From assembly GCA_965153355.1 (NCBI GenBank), contig OZ231126.1, forward strand, positions 96,534,001 through 96,598,000: DNA of 64,000 bases, in the 5' to 3' direction. The stretch comes from Flaccisagitta enflata (lineage: Eukaryota > Chaetognatha > Sagittoidea > Aphragmophora). Below are positions 1-12,700 of this stretch, in pieces. A program made the translations under genes and the position numbers. Under the pieces are notes generated by a model. The model had not been told where the DNA came from, searched no databases, and saw only the letters and a program-made list of their open reading frames with translations. Within the stretch, counting starts at the first letter, position 1. Each line of letters begins with the position of its first letter.

Positions 1-541
1 ACTAGTCATTTCTTACTGACTAAACTTAGAACAATGCGGTTTGCGTCATTAGATCGGAAATTCGATGAAGTTTCCAGACGTCAACAATTTTTCTCTGTTT
101 GCATTATTTTTGGGGGAGTTATGTCCCATAATGCTTGTGGCGAAGGCTGTGATGTGGCTGCGCAGGGGCCATAATCAGTATTTTAGCCAATTTCGCGTCT
201 GCCTAGCGACACAGCCTCTTATAGGGTCGCTCAGCCAGTGACTAAATAGTCCCAAAAGCGTAAGATGGTCATCGGTACCCATTGCCGCAAAGTAAGTGTA
301 TGGTAGAATGAGGTAGTGAGAGGGGCAGCGGCCCCAAAGAAGCCGATGACCTATGCTTGGCAAGGATTTGAGTGTATTGAGGACGGGGGAATGGAGGGAT
401 GGAAGCTGAAGTGATGGGTGTCCCATTAACACACGCTATCGACAAAACAAAGTAATATGGCTGGACGGAGAGCATTGTGCATACAAGATGGAGGATGTAG
501 AAAACCTAATTAAGGTTATTAACTTATTACGATTGTGGAAC

Positions 542-711
542 CTGTACAAATTGGTGTTGGTCAGATCCGAGGCGATCCACACACTGCTAGATTCGTTATA
601 AGTCATTGCAGAGAGAAGGGTCTTGGAGATTCTCTCGTCATCATCAATGTTCCATTTTATTCTGCGTTGATTTTTAATGACACGGTTCAAAATCCGTCCC
701 ACCGTGAAAAC
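542..711 (-). CDS. M16 peptidase last visible exon
   Basis: It begins after TTGCAG in phase 0 with VFTVGRILNRVIKNQRRIK and continues through DDDERISKTLLSAMTYN to SSSVWIASDLTNTNLY. IASDL matches the IASMLRQ block of relatives. The 3' boundary is uncertain: ACAG|GTTCCA gives 542, and ATC|GTAATA gives 531. The C-terminal part of the protein lies outside the window. Confidence 0.78.
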
Positions 712-3700
712 CTGCAATTTGAAAAAGAATATAGAGTTGAATGATGTTCTAACGAACACGCCTGAAACGAAATTTCTTCTATAAAGGAATAGATGATAAG
801 TAGTTTTTACGGAATATTATGTCCGCATGTAAAAATGAAAAAAAAAAAAGATTTTCAGTGAATTGTGACTAAATTTTCTTACCCGTTTAGACATAAACTC
901 TTTGATGAATTTGAGGCCAAGCTGTAGTTTCTCTGCTTCAATCTTGGCATTCAATTCAAACACGCCACTGAAATAACAAATGTGTCGTTCATTGATGTTT
1001 GTTGTAGTGAGCATGAGTGATATACCCCATCAATCGCTACAAATGAGAATTTCAGCACCGCAAAACAATTTGACACTCTCAAACGGAAAATTCTAAACAG
1101 AGATACCTTTTGGAAAGAGATATTTCCAGGTTTACGGTCTGATTTGTCAACTCCTTTCGAAAGGTTTTGTAAGCGGTTACGGTGCCATCGCGCTCAACGT
1201 CAGCTTCTTCCAAAACATCCACAAAAAGAGGCAAATAAAGGCGGAGATGTCGAGGAAGTTGCTGTATGATTCATATGGGTAGTATACTAAAAGATTCATA
1301 ACTTATTGTCTTCTTAAATCACTTCACTTCACAGAGCATCATTTTCAAAGCATTATCTTCTGAATATGTCTTCATCTTAAAAAGTTTTTTGGACCAAACT
1401 AGTTTTCCAATTGAACCTACAGTACCGGAATCAAAGAACTGGTGATAAGGAGGGAAGCCATATCTCTCCAATTACAAGGATATGAGATCTGAAATTTTTC
1501 TGTGGTGTGCACCTATAGTACCCCCACCCCCCATAAGGATTTGGAGCTGATCCGGGCAATTTTTGTTTTTGGTTGTCAAAAAAAATTTTTTTCTAAAGAT
1601 TGCTTTTGTAAGCTAAAAATTTTTTTTCAAAAATTGTCTTTTATGTTAAATATAGGTAATGCCAAGAGCTACAAATTTCATTTTTTGAAAAATATTTTCC
1701 GCTAATTTTTAAGGGAACGACACTAAAAAAACAAAAATTTCAAAAAAATGAAAAATAGTTATAATTTCCTAAATAATTGGCTTAACATGATAATTTTTGG
1801 CATGAAAGTAGTCCTAAGAACTTTCAATGTGTATGCAAAATTTCAACAGTCATAGTTGAATTTCAAAGAAGTTATAGCATTTTGAAATTTTAATGATTTT
1901 TTGTAAAAACCATTTTTTCCTATAAAATTTTTTTTTGTCAACCATTTTTCTTAAAATTTCATATACAGACATAGTAACTGATGAATTTTTGCTTCCAAAA
2001 AAAATTTGGCCACTGTGACCCCTTAAAAAAATTTTTTTTTCTCAAAAATTGCCAAAATGACCCATTTTTCAAAGTTGAATAAAAACTGTTCCTGTCATTT
2101 GATCATCTTCATTTTTGGTGGAGTTGTTACCTATAATCTACCCTAACTTCACCTAAAATTTGAGCTCACTGCGCCAAACGGTTGCGGAGATATTGACTTT
2201 CAAAGTTACTTTGTTAGAGCAAAATCAGCAAAATTGGCATTTTGGCCATTTTTGAGCTTGCATAAAATTTCGTTTTTTCTTCCAGAGACCTCCATTTTAG
2301 CTGAAGTTACTCAGGTTTAAGCATATATTCATATTCCAAAATTTCACACTTGTCAGCCAAGCCGTTTTAGGGATATGATGGTCCAAAGTTTTTAAAAATG
2401 CCAATTTTTCAACCAAATCTTCAGGAAAAAAATAAGCAAAAATTTTTCTCAAAATGGTTTTCAAAGGGGGGTTCAACACAATTGGGAATTATCTAATTCA
2501 CCCAGATCCAAAACCCGGAGGACAACCTTTTTTTTTTAATTTTTTTGAAAAATTTTCATTGTAATTTTTGTTGAAAAATTGGTGTTTTTTAAAACTTTGG
2601 ACCATCATATCCCTAAAATGGCTTGGCTGACAAGTGTGAAATTTTGGAATATGAATATATGCTTAAACCTTAGTAACTTCAGCTAAAATGGAGGTCTCTA
2701 GAAGAAAAAATGAAATTTTATGCAAGCTCAAAAATGGCCAAAATGCCAATTTTGCTGATTTTGCTCTGACAAAGTAACTTTGAACGTCAATATCTCCGCA
2801 ACCGTTTGGCGCAGTGAGCTCAAATTTTAGGTGAAGTTAGGGTAGATAATAGGTAACAACTCCACCAAAAATGAAGATGATCGGATGACAGGAACAGTTT
2901 TTATTCAACTTTGAAAAATGGGTCATTTTGGCAATTTTTGAGAAAAAAATTTTTTTTTAAGGGGTCACAGTGGCCAAATTTTTTTTGGAAGCAAAAATTC
3001 ATCAGTTACTTTGTTTGTATATGAAATTTTAAGAAAAATGGTTGACAAAAAAAAATTTTATAGGAAAAAATGGTTTTTACAAAAAATCATTAAAATTTCA
3101 AAATGCTATAACTCCTTTAAAATTCAACTATGACTGTTGAAATTTTGCATACACATTGAAGGTTCTCAGGACTACTTTCATGCCAAAAATTATCATGTTA
3201 AGCCAATTATTTAGGAAATTATAGCTATTTTTCATTTTTTAAAAATTTTTGTTTTTTTAGTGTCGTTCCCTTAAAAATTGGCGGAAAATATTTTTCAAAA
3301 AATGAAATTTGTAGCTCTTGGCATTACCTATATCTAACATAAAAGACAATTTTTGAAATAAATTTTTTAGCCTACAATAGCAATTTTTAGAAAAAAAATT
3401 TTTTTGACAACCAAAAACAAAAATTGCCCGGAACAGCTCCAAACCCTTATGGGGGGTGGGGGTACTATAGGTGCACACCACAGAAAAATTTCAGATTTCA
3501 TATCCTTGTAATTGGAGAGATATGGCTTCCCTCCTTATCACCAGTTCTTTGATTCCGGTACTGTACGTCACAGTGTAAACGAAGACAAAATTTAATGAGT
3601 CAACACATTTTTTGATAATTTTTGATATCATCAAATGATGATTTTTTAAACAAATAATAGGTTTATTCATTTTTATTAATGATATTTTTGCATGAAAGCT

Positions 3701-6700
3701 AATTGATATCTGTGTAAGAAAAATGAAGATAGATAGTGCAAAGATTGTGGATTTATAAAGAAAATTTGATTATGCAATCTGAATTGTCTTGGGCCAAATT
3801 CTAAGCTAGCTTCTAATTTGATAAATTCATATTTCCCAAAACTTAGCCTCATTCTAAAAACATAAAAGAATAGGGCTATGATTTTAAAAATGCAAAAATT
3901 TACATCCAAAGACTAGAATTTTAACTGACTGCCTTTTAAATTCTTGCAACTGTATTTTCAAGGAATTCTTGCAAATGAGTGATTGTTTCCGTCTCTTGTC
4001 AATGCAATATCAAGATTGTTGGTTTATTATTATCTTTAAGCATCGTGAATAAGAATAATAAAAGTAAAAAAACAAAGTATACTTTAACTTGTTTTAATTT
4101 ATAAGGAAAGCAGGTTATGAACATGTATGGTTGACTTATTTTGCCTTCGTTTGCACTGTGACCTACCTGGGTTGTGATAGAAACGAGAATATGAGTAGAT
4201 CGTCCTTCGACGGCGCTAAATTGAAAAGGAAATGGAACTTGATCCACATCGACAAATCCAACGCCGCTGTTGGCGAATTCGAATCCGGCGTCATTGATGA
4301 TCTTGGGATGGAAATTCCTGATGGCGGGCAAGTTTGGCACTTGTACAGTTGGATACGGCACAGACGCCTTCAATGAAGCTGGAATGGGTTGGTCACGAAG
4401 CAGTTGGGCCGACTTCAACTCGGCTTCCATTTGCTGCAAGCGGTGTGGTCCTAATTGCCCAAGTCGTTCTTTTACGCGATTCTCCTCAGAAGACTCATAC
4501 TCTTCTGGCAACTGAGTTAAAAAAAAAACAAGGCCATGTAGACCAATACGGAGCTCGGGACAGACAGACCAAATTTTGTTAAGGACGCGTACGCAAGTCC
4601 GACCTACTTATGGAAGTTGAAGGATACTGAATCAATAGCATTTCAAAAATTGAGTAATTTGCCAGACGCCAACTCTGATAATACCCACAGTGCATGGACC
4701 ACGAAAGTCTAGTTGTATTCAATGCCTGTCGATAAGACGACCTTAAATAGACCATGGGGGTAGACAGGAAACGCCATTCCGCGGTTGTCAATATTCTTAA
4801 TCGCGAGCACGCGACTCTACAACCCGCTCTGTCCGTCAATCGGTCGGTCCCTCAGTTGGTCGGTCTCTCAGTCACGCTTGGCTTTTTTCGGCGTTTATGG
4901 GCGGTTTTGAGGTTACTGCTCCTGCCCAACTGCTTAGTTGGTAAATTTCATCACTGTCCCTGCCCACCCACATGCAACTTGGGTAGCCGTGTATCCGGCC
5001 TTGTTTTCTTTGTATTTACACCGTTTCTGCCTAACGTTCTGATGATTAAAAAGCATGCAAGACGATTTTATCTTTTTTCTCTTTTACCTATGTAAAAATG
5101 TATTCTGTACGATTATAGTTCCATATCCAATAGACTCTATGTAAAAAGTATGCCCGCTGAAAAAAACTGAACCCTAAACTGCAATATACAAATGAGGTTT
5201 TTAATGATGAGTAGGGACTACGCAGTAGCAATAAACTTTGAGTCACGTAATTGGTCAGTCCGACTGCAACTATGACAAAATCATGAGTTGTTACAAGGGA
5301 GTTGCCTCTGATACATTCCACAACATTTTAGACGCTTGCCCGCTTGCCCACCCACAAGTGACTTCTTTCGGGTCTAGCCTCGTTTATTTATTTTTCAAGT
5401 TTTAACTACCGATCTAGTCAATCTCCATTTTTGATCATTCGTCACCTGGGTGCTTGGTTTTCCTATGACGGTCACTGATGGGTTTTGCAGAAAATATTCG
5501 CGAGTCAAATCTCTCCAGAAGTCCTCAGGTTCCTCCGCCAATTGCGTGATCCTGATAAGAAACAGTCCACAATTTGCTGCCAAACAAACACACACTCACT
5601 CTCTCTCTCTCCCTTACATTTCGAAAATGTGCGTGTCCGGTTCGAGATGGTTGAGCGAGCGATCGTAGAGAGCGCTTGCAATGACGTCTTCTCGAAGATG
5701 ATGTTCAAGAAACCATTTTGAAAATGTCTTTGGTCTTTTGGAATGTAACTGTAGCATATGCCTAAGAATGGAATTATGGTATTAGGTCAATGAACATGAA
5801 TGGGGATAAGGGGTAGCCTGTACTGAAATGACTAAAACCAAAAAATTCGAAATTCTACCAGTAGTTCATGTTGTGGAGCTGTCTTGGGCTTCTATTGTCA
5901 TCATTTTGAGCTTTAAAAGTTTACATCTTGGTTTCCGCGCCTTACCTTGAACTTCCCATGGGTCAATAGGAAACTAAAAATTTCTAACAATTTCTAAAAA
6001 TTGCTCTAATCAAAATTTTGACTGCAGATTTGAAATCTGCATGATAAACTGTCTGTTGAAAGTGCTTTTCTTTTTTCAAAATTCCTTCGGGATCATTTCC
6101 AAAATCCACGCTAAAGATTTTTAAAGAAAGTAAGTTCAATGATTTTACAAAGAAATTAAAAGGTAGGTTTCGCATATTTCACAGCACTTTTGACCACCTT
6201 ATAATTGGAATATCAAAAAAAGGAAAACACTTTCAATTGATAGTTTTTAGTTGCGGACACACAACTCTATAAGAGGCTTTGTCTGTCCGTCGGTCGGTCG
6301 GTCCGTCCATCGGTCTGTGGACACGAGTCAAAAAGTGAGGAAATGAGCGTTTTAGATGCTTTATGTGCATGTGAGTGGGGGACTTGTGGTGTGGATTGGG
6401 GTTGGATGCCCCTGCCCACCCGTCCGCAACGATATTGTGACCCCGCGTCACTTGTTTCTGCAGATTCCAAATCTGCAGTCAGAATTGGAATTTGAGAACT
6501 TTGAAATTTTGGATTTCCTATAGGGGTAGGGTTTATAGAAGGTAAGGCACGGCCACCTAAAAGTAGAATTTAAAAGCCAATATTGACTTCAATAGAAGCC
6601 TGATACAGGCCCACAACATGATCTGCTCGTAGAATGTTAATCTTATCGCTTTTTGTCATTTAGGAAATTAGGTACAGGCTAAAAAGGGGGTGTCAATATC

Positions 6701-9700
6701 TTAGAGGGAGACTATATTTAAGTTTTTCTCTCACCTAGTGCACAAAAGTAAGCAGCAATTAGTAAACACAAAAAAAGACATTAAAGCTTGAATTTGAACA
6801 CTTCTTACTTGAGCAAATTCAAATCCGTTTTGTTATCTGCTATGTCAGTGATAATCTCGAAAACATTTTGTCGAATACGTCCCAGGTCTTCGACTGGCAC
6901 ATTTTCAATGATGAGGGCGGCATAGGAGGATCTCCAATAACTCAATTCAGTATTCGACCAAATACCCTAAGTAACATTATCAAACAAAATAAGAAATTCC
7001 GGGTTTCAAACCGTAAACAAGCAACATTAACATAAACAAATACGCCAAATTCAAGTTCACCTAAGATGACATAAAACGGCCAGCATTTGAAAGCAACAAT
7101 CAGTGTTTCATCCCATTGTTTCAACTAAGGTGGAATGATAATGATGTGACATATACTTTCATTGGACAAAGAGTTTCCAGAAACATTCTGTGTGTATATC
7201 TTTGTCATATGCTGACCTCTCAAAAACCTTTAAATCAAAGAAAATCAAGGTAATTATTGAAATCTTGCTTACACTTTTTAGTTTGTTACTGCTGTCAAAA
7301 ATTAAAACTCTTGGACTTTTGGAAGCGGGCTATACTCCTGCTATTTTCCAGTGAATCTATTTTATTAATGATAATCATACTTGCTCGTTTGTCCAATTTG
7401 AATGCAAATTTTGCAATGAAGTATTTGATTTGTTTTATATTCTTTTTACTTAATTTCACTCTTATTAAATTTCTAATTTTGACCCCTGTTGAGTGTTGAC
7501 ACGCTAAAAATTGCCCTCGGATGCTCGCCGTCATAACAGCTTAAGGCATGTGTAGAGTTCTTCTTCAGTGGATTCGGTTTGACTTTTGCCACTGAAGCTT
7601 TTTGCTGCTTACCCGTCTATAATTGGAGGCAGTTTCATTTGCAGGATCTTCAAAATCGTTGGCTTTAAAGTTTGAATAAAAGGAAAAATCGATGGCAATG
7701 TACTCAATCAACAAACAAATCTTTTCACTCATTAGATTTTTGATGAGACATACCCCAGCAGGAAAAACCGATGGCATTGTACTCCACCAACAAACAAATC
7801 CCTTCTCTCAACAATTTCTATAGTGACATACTGACACGCCCCTAGAGGGGAAATCACTTACATTCTCTATGTCTCAATTCAAACAAGATTTCCCATTCAA
7901 GAAATTTCAGGAGCAACGGAAATGCGGCAAAAGTATATTTGTTGTCCATAACATCGCCTAATTGCCACGATACAGCGACGATTCCCTCTTCTTCGTCATG
8001 TGATGGGAACTCGACTTGAGTAAGAATTGGCACCGTCAATATCTCACAGTAGTTTGAGAAGGGTTGAGGTGGAGGAAATGACGCTTGCGGCCAATGACCC
8101 ACGTTAAAGTCTTCAAATTGTAGCAACTCATCGGTCAACCTCTGCTGAGGTACTTTTCCGAATATCACTATTACCATGTTGTCCATTCTACAAAAAGAAC
8201 AGAAAAGGAAAAAGATTGAGCGTGAGTAACTGTTTGGAAGGAGACTTAATTCATGTACATAAAAATCATTAAAAGATAGTTTTCACTTTTCAGTGTATTG
8301 CATTGCTGGTCTGCTGGAGATATGTGTGACACGCTCGGCCCGATTGTGGGATATTTTCGCCAGTTATACCACTACTTAGGGGATTTTCCTTTACAGTATT
8401 GCTTTGCTCTGCTGATTATGTGCGATCATACCAATGTACTATTTCAGTCCAGATTTGTGGCAGGGATACGTTTTTTGAACAACATACTGGGAAAAAGAAA
8501 GGGAATAGGAAATTGATTTACTGAAAAATGAGTTTCAAGAGGTTCTGCAAAAAAATTATTAATCTGCTTCCAGATGAAATTTTTTGCATTTCCAAGAACC
8601 TGGCTCTTTTCTTATGTGTCTTTGGAGGAGAGCCATGTTTTTAGTTATTTGTAAAAGTCATTTTCTATGCAAATCAAGAATTTTTTGTGATGCTTGTTTA
8701 GTGATAAAAGAGAATTTTCTTTAGAAAAAGAGGTATTTTTACCCACAAATCGATACTGTTGACACTATAAACGTCATCCCTATGATATTTCCATGCAAAT
8801 TATCAACCAAACTACACATCCACATGGTCTGGGTAGCTCAATGAAGGCGTCTGATTGATTTATCTACAGAGTGAAAAACTGGCTGTGGCAGTGAAAATCT
8901 CATATTCAAAAAAACTTTGTCATATGTACAATTTGAAGCAGTTTTTGATTACTTTTTCTCTGCGTAGAATCAGTAAGATGCCCAAATTGATTCTTGACCA
9001 CCATGAAGATTAGGCTGGTTACCTGAAGGGTGAATTTGGCTCAAAATTTAAAATTCCTCCACCATCTAACCATACATTCTAAGCGGCATTTGAGCAGTAA
9101 ATCAGACAAGCAGAGGTCGGTATTTGATCAAGAAACCCGCACGGCAACACAATGGTAAAGTATACGAAAGCAATTTTTCGCCCATTGTAACTCTATAGTG
9201 TTGCCGTGCGGGTTTTCTTTCCAGATACCGATCTCCGCTGGCATCAATTCCTTTTTAAATATGACGCACAGTGTATGGTTAGTTGGCTGAGGCGTTCTGA
9301 AATTTGACCACATTTGACCCTCCAGGTAGCCGCCCTATTTTTTTGAAGATGGCTCCAATGCAATGTCAATATATCCAGTTAACAGGGTGTGCAAAATTAT
9401 CCGCAATTGGCACTTACTTTTCTGAAAAACCTTAGAAGATAATGATTTACAGTAGATGTCGTCTATACTTGGAAATACAGGGGCCCTCATATCCTAACTA
9501 CCATTTGTGCAAATAAAATGAAACTGTGTATGTATAATGCTTATGTCCCATAAGGTTGACGATGGGGCATGGCAGCTCTGCGGATAGAAAATTCTCTTGA
9601 ATATAGTAAATCAAATTCACTCCTGTACAGCTGCCAAAATTGTTCTAGTGGTTAACTCACTTGGCTTCAGGTTTGTCTTCATTAGTTTATTTCTTTAATG

Positions 9701-12700
9701 GTTCCAGGTTCGAATCTCAAGTTGGTTTTGCAATTTAACAAAATAGACGAAGCCAAAATTCTGCTATAAAAGTGACTGAACCTTAAGTTTTATACTAAAA
9801 GTTTTTTTGTAAGGTAAGCCGTAGGGGGATGCCATACCCCATTGTCAACCCCTTAGAGTTTAAACATTACACCAGCAAAATATCAGTCTTTTTACTATAA
9901 TGATGCTCAGGTTATGAGCTCCCCCGTATTTCCTTGTCTAGACGACATCTTCTGTATGAAAGCATGAGTGGTCAGTATGAAAAAATATCTATTTTGATAA
10001 ACAAAACTAAAATTCACAAAGTCAGTAATAAAATGTTTCAGATAAATTTTGCTCCAATAAAACACTCCTTAGAAAGATTTTTTCAAATGATCTGAAATTC
10101 TGTTATTAGTTTTCATGCTTCATAGGCCTAGTTTATATGCTTTAGTGAGCACCGTTTATGTTGATATAATTCAACTCCCTCAGCATTATGTGTGCCAAGC
10201 AAATAGAAATATTATTGAGTAGTCACTAATACAAGAAACTTTGATTTTATAACCTATTTTGCCTACAGAATAAAATACTGTCAAAATCAAAATCTTTGCT
10301 TCAAATCATTCAACTTCCATAGTGACATGGGTTACAGAAAAGACCTAACTGGGGCACTCTGGTTCAAATTTCATGGTTCTGGGTCACTTTTAAGTGTAGT
10401 TTTCTTTCCATGAAGCAATTGCGGATAATTTTGTACACCCTGTTACCTGTAGTATTTCCTATGATAATCCCGGATCTTTTCAATTGAGGTAAATTGCCGA
10501 AGATTTTCTGCTTTTCCGTGAACGAGGCTTTTGTAACTGCATTGTCCAGGATAGAGAAGATGGCGAAGCTCGCTCATTACCACGCTGTGGGAAAAGATAA
10601 CTCATTGAAGTCTACTCTCATTTACGAAATCAACCAAGAAAACAACCAATCATCTGAAGGACCAAAAAAGGGTCAAAGGGACCAAATATCGGAAAGACTG
10701 GCACAATAGTTTTTTACAAAATGATACATCATCAAAGAAAACCAACGCACAAGTTGCGCATGGGTCCCAGTCACTCCCCATTGCAGATAGCTTTTCCATC
10801 GTTGGAACAAGGTTTTGCTTTCTTTAGACTAGGTAATAAAAAAAATTTCAACTGATAATTAAAACTTAGACATTAAAGAAAACGAAAAACTGAAGTAACA
10901 TTTTTTAGCTGTGCTTTTTGGCCTCTATCATCTCCATCAATACTGTCCGACGCAATTTTTGTAATTCAACCAGGTTGGCCTGTATCACCCCGCTCTGGTT
11001 TGTTTTGATTGAGATTTTATCATTTTATAAGAATGAGCATGAATGATTGCAGATGGCAGTGATATCTAAAGGCTGGTTACCTCTCGTCTCGTTTCTTCTC
11101 CCTCTCCAATTCCTTGTACATGACACCACCGTCTTGGCCTGTTGTCCCATTTACATGATAAACTTCGGTGAGAAAGAATGACTCGTTCAACGTCGGATTG
11201 ATGAGATGGTCCATCATAACCGGTAAAACGTTAAGGAAACCTAGTGATGATTCGTAAGATTAATAAGCAGTCCAACCATTCCCTGACATGACACGGGCTG
11301 AAATGAGAACCAAGGTAAATCGGACATTGCTGATAAAAAAAGATCCAAAGCAAAGCCTACGGTGAGCAAGGCCGTATACACTCCACCCAGTCGCGGACGG
11401 GTGGGCAAGAGTGGAAAACAGAAATGTGATGTGACCGACCGACCGACCGACACGGCAAGTTCAAGAGTCGCGTATCCGCGACTAAAAATTTTGAATCCTT
11501 AGTCCTTACGATGCAAGCAAAATCTTTTAGTAACAAGTCAGTAGTTGTCAAGCTTTCCATGATTCCATCTCCAAATTATCATCAATGGAATACCTTTTAG
11601 AGCTCACCTTCTGACCCAAGCGTCTCGGCAACGAAACATGTTCGATCATGCCGTGTCTTGACCCAAGTTGAACCTAAGTTCCGCTCTGTTATTGAAGAAA
11701 AGTGTGGACATATTCCGATGTACTATACGACTAAAAAAAAAATCGCACTTTTGGATGGCTAATTTTACCTATAAATCAAAGACAAACCTATTAAAATCTT
11801 AAGTCATCTGAAAGCTCTTTGAAAGTACTTTCGTTTGGCGCCAATCTGGTATTGCTATCCTTTTCCGTTTAGAAATGGCATCAGTTTGAGTGAAAATGTT
11901 CTCATTTCAGTTTTGCAATCTCTACGTAAAAATGCATTTTAGCAAATTAGTGCTTATTTTTGCAAGGCTCTAGCTTCTAAACCCTTTGAGATACAGTGCT
12001 GCAATTGGTCTAGATTGAAATTTTTTTTGAAAATCTCTCAAAATGTGTCCTTTGGAAAAAATAATTTTTATACCTGTCTTATCAATTGATAAACAGGCAC
12101 TACTGTCTGACAGCCAATCCGTGGTAAGAATGACATTACTGTGGGTTTCTTTGCAGTTTTGCCGATTTCATACATGTACAATACAAGTACAACTGAGAGG
12201 GAAATCTTTCTTGGAGCGCTTTTTGAAAAAAATAGAATTTTCACCTACAGGAAACGTGGTGGTTATACAAATTCTTGCGAGTTGTACTGACTCATTTTTT
12301 GATTCGATATTGTTATTCTATGCAAAATTTCCTTTCATTTTATAGGTCACACCATATGATTTAATACAAAAATAAAGTTTTCATATTTTGAGCCACCGTT
12401 ACTTTTTTATAACAAACAAATATGAAAATTTAAATTCTTTGCAAAAGTATAGAGTGCGACCTATCAAATGAAAGGGAATTGTGCCTAGATTAATAATATG
12501 GAATAAAAAATTGGGTCAACACAGTCCAGTAGAATCTGCATTGAAAATGGGTCTAATTTTTTCTGATTATAAGAATTACTCTAAATGGGCTCCAGGAAAG
12601 ATTTCCCTCTCAATTGTACACGTATGAAATTGGCAAAACTGCACAAAAACCCAGATGTTGTTCTTACGTTGGATCGGCTGTCAGACAATAGTGCAGGTGC

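Noticed and set aside
1502-3481. Two similar frames starting MVCTYSTPTPHK on opposite strands
   Set aside because: They are the two arms of the palindromic transposon, not two genes.
9128-9313. Minus-strand 61-residue frame in the peptidase intron
   Set aside because: It lies in the arms of the palindromic MITE 9013-9335, and the exon chain is already complete on both sides.
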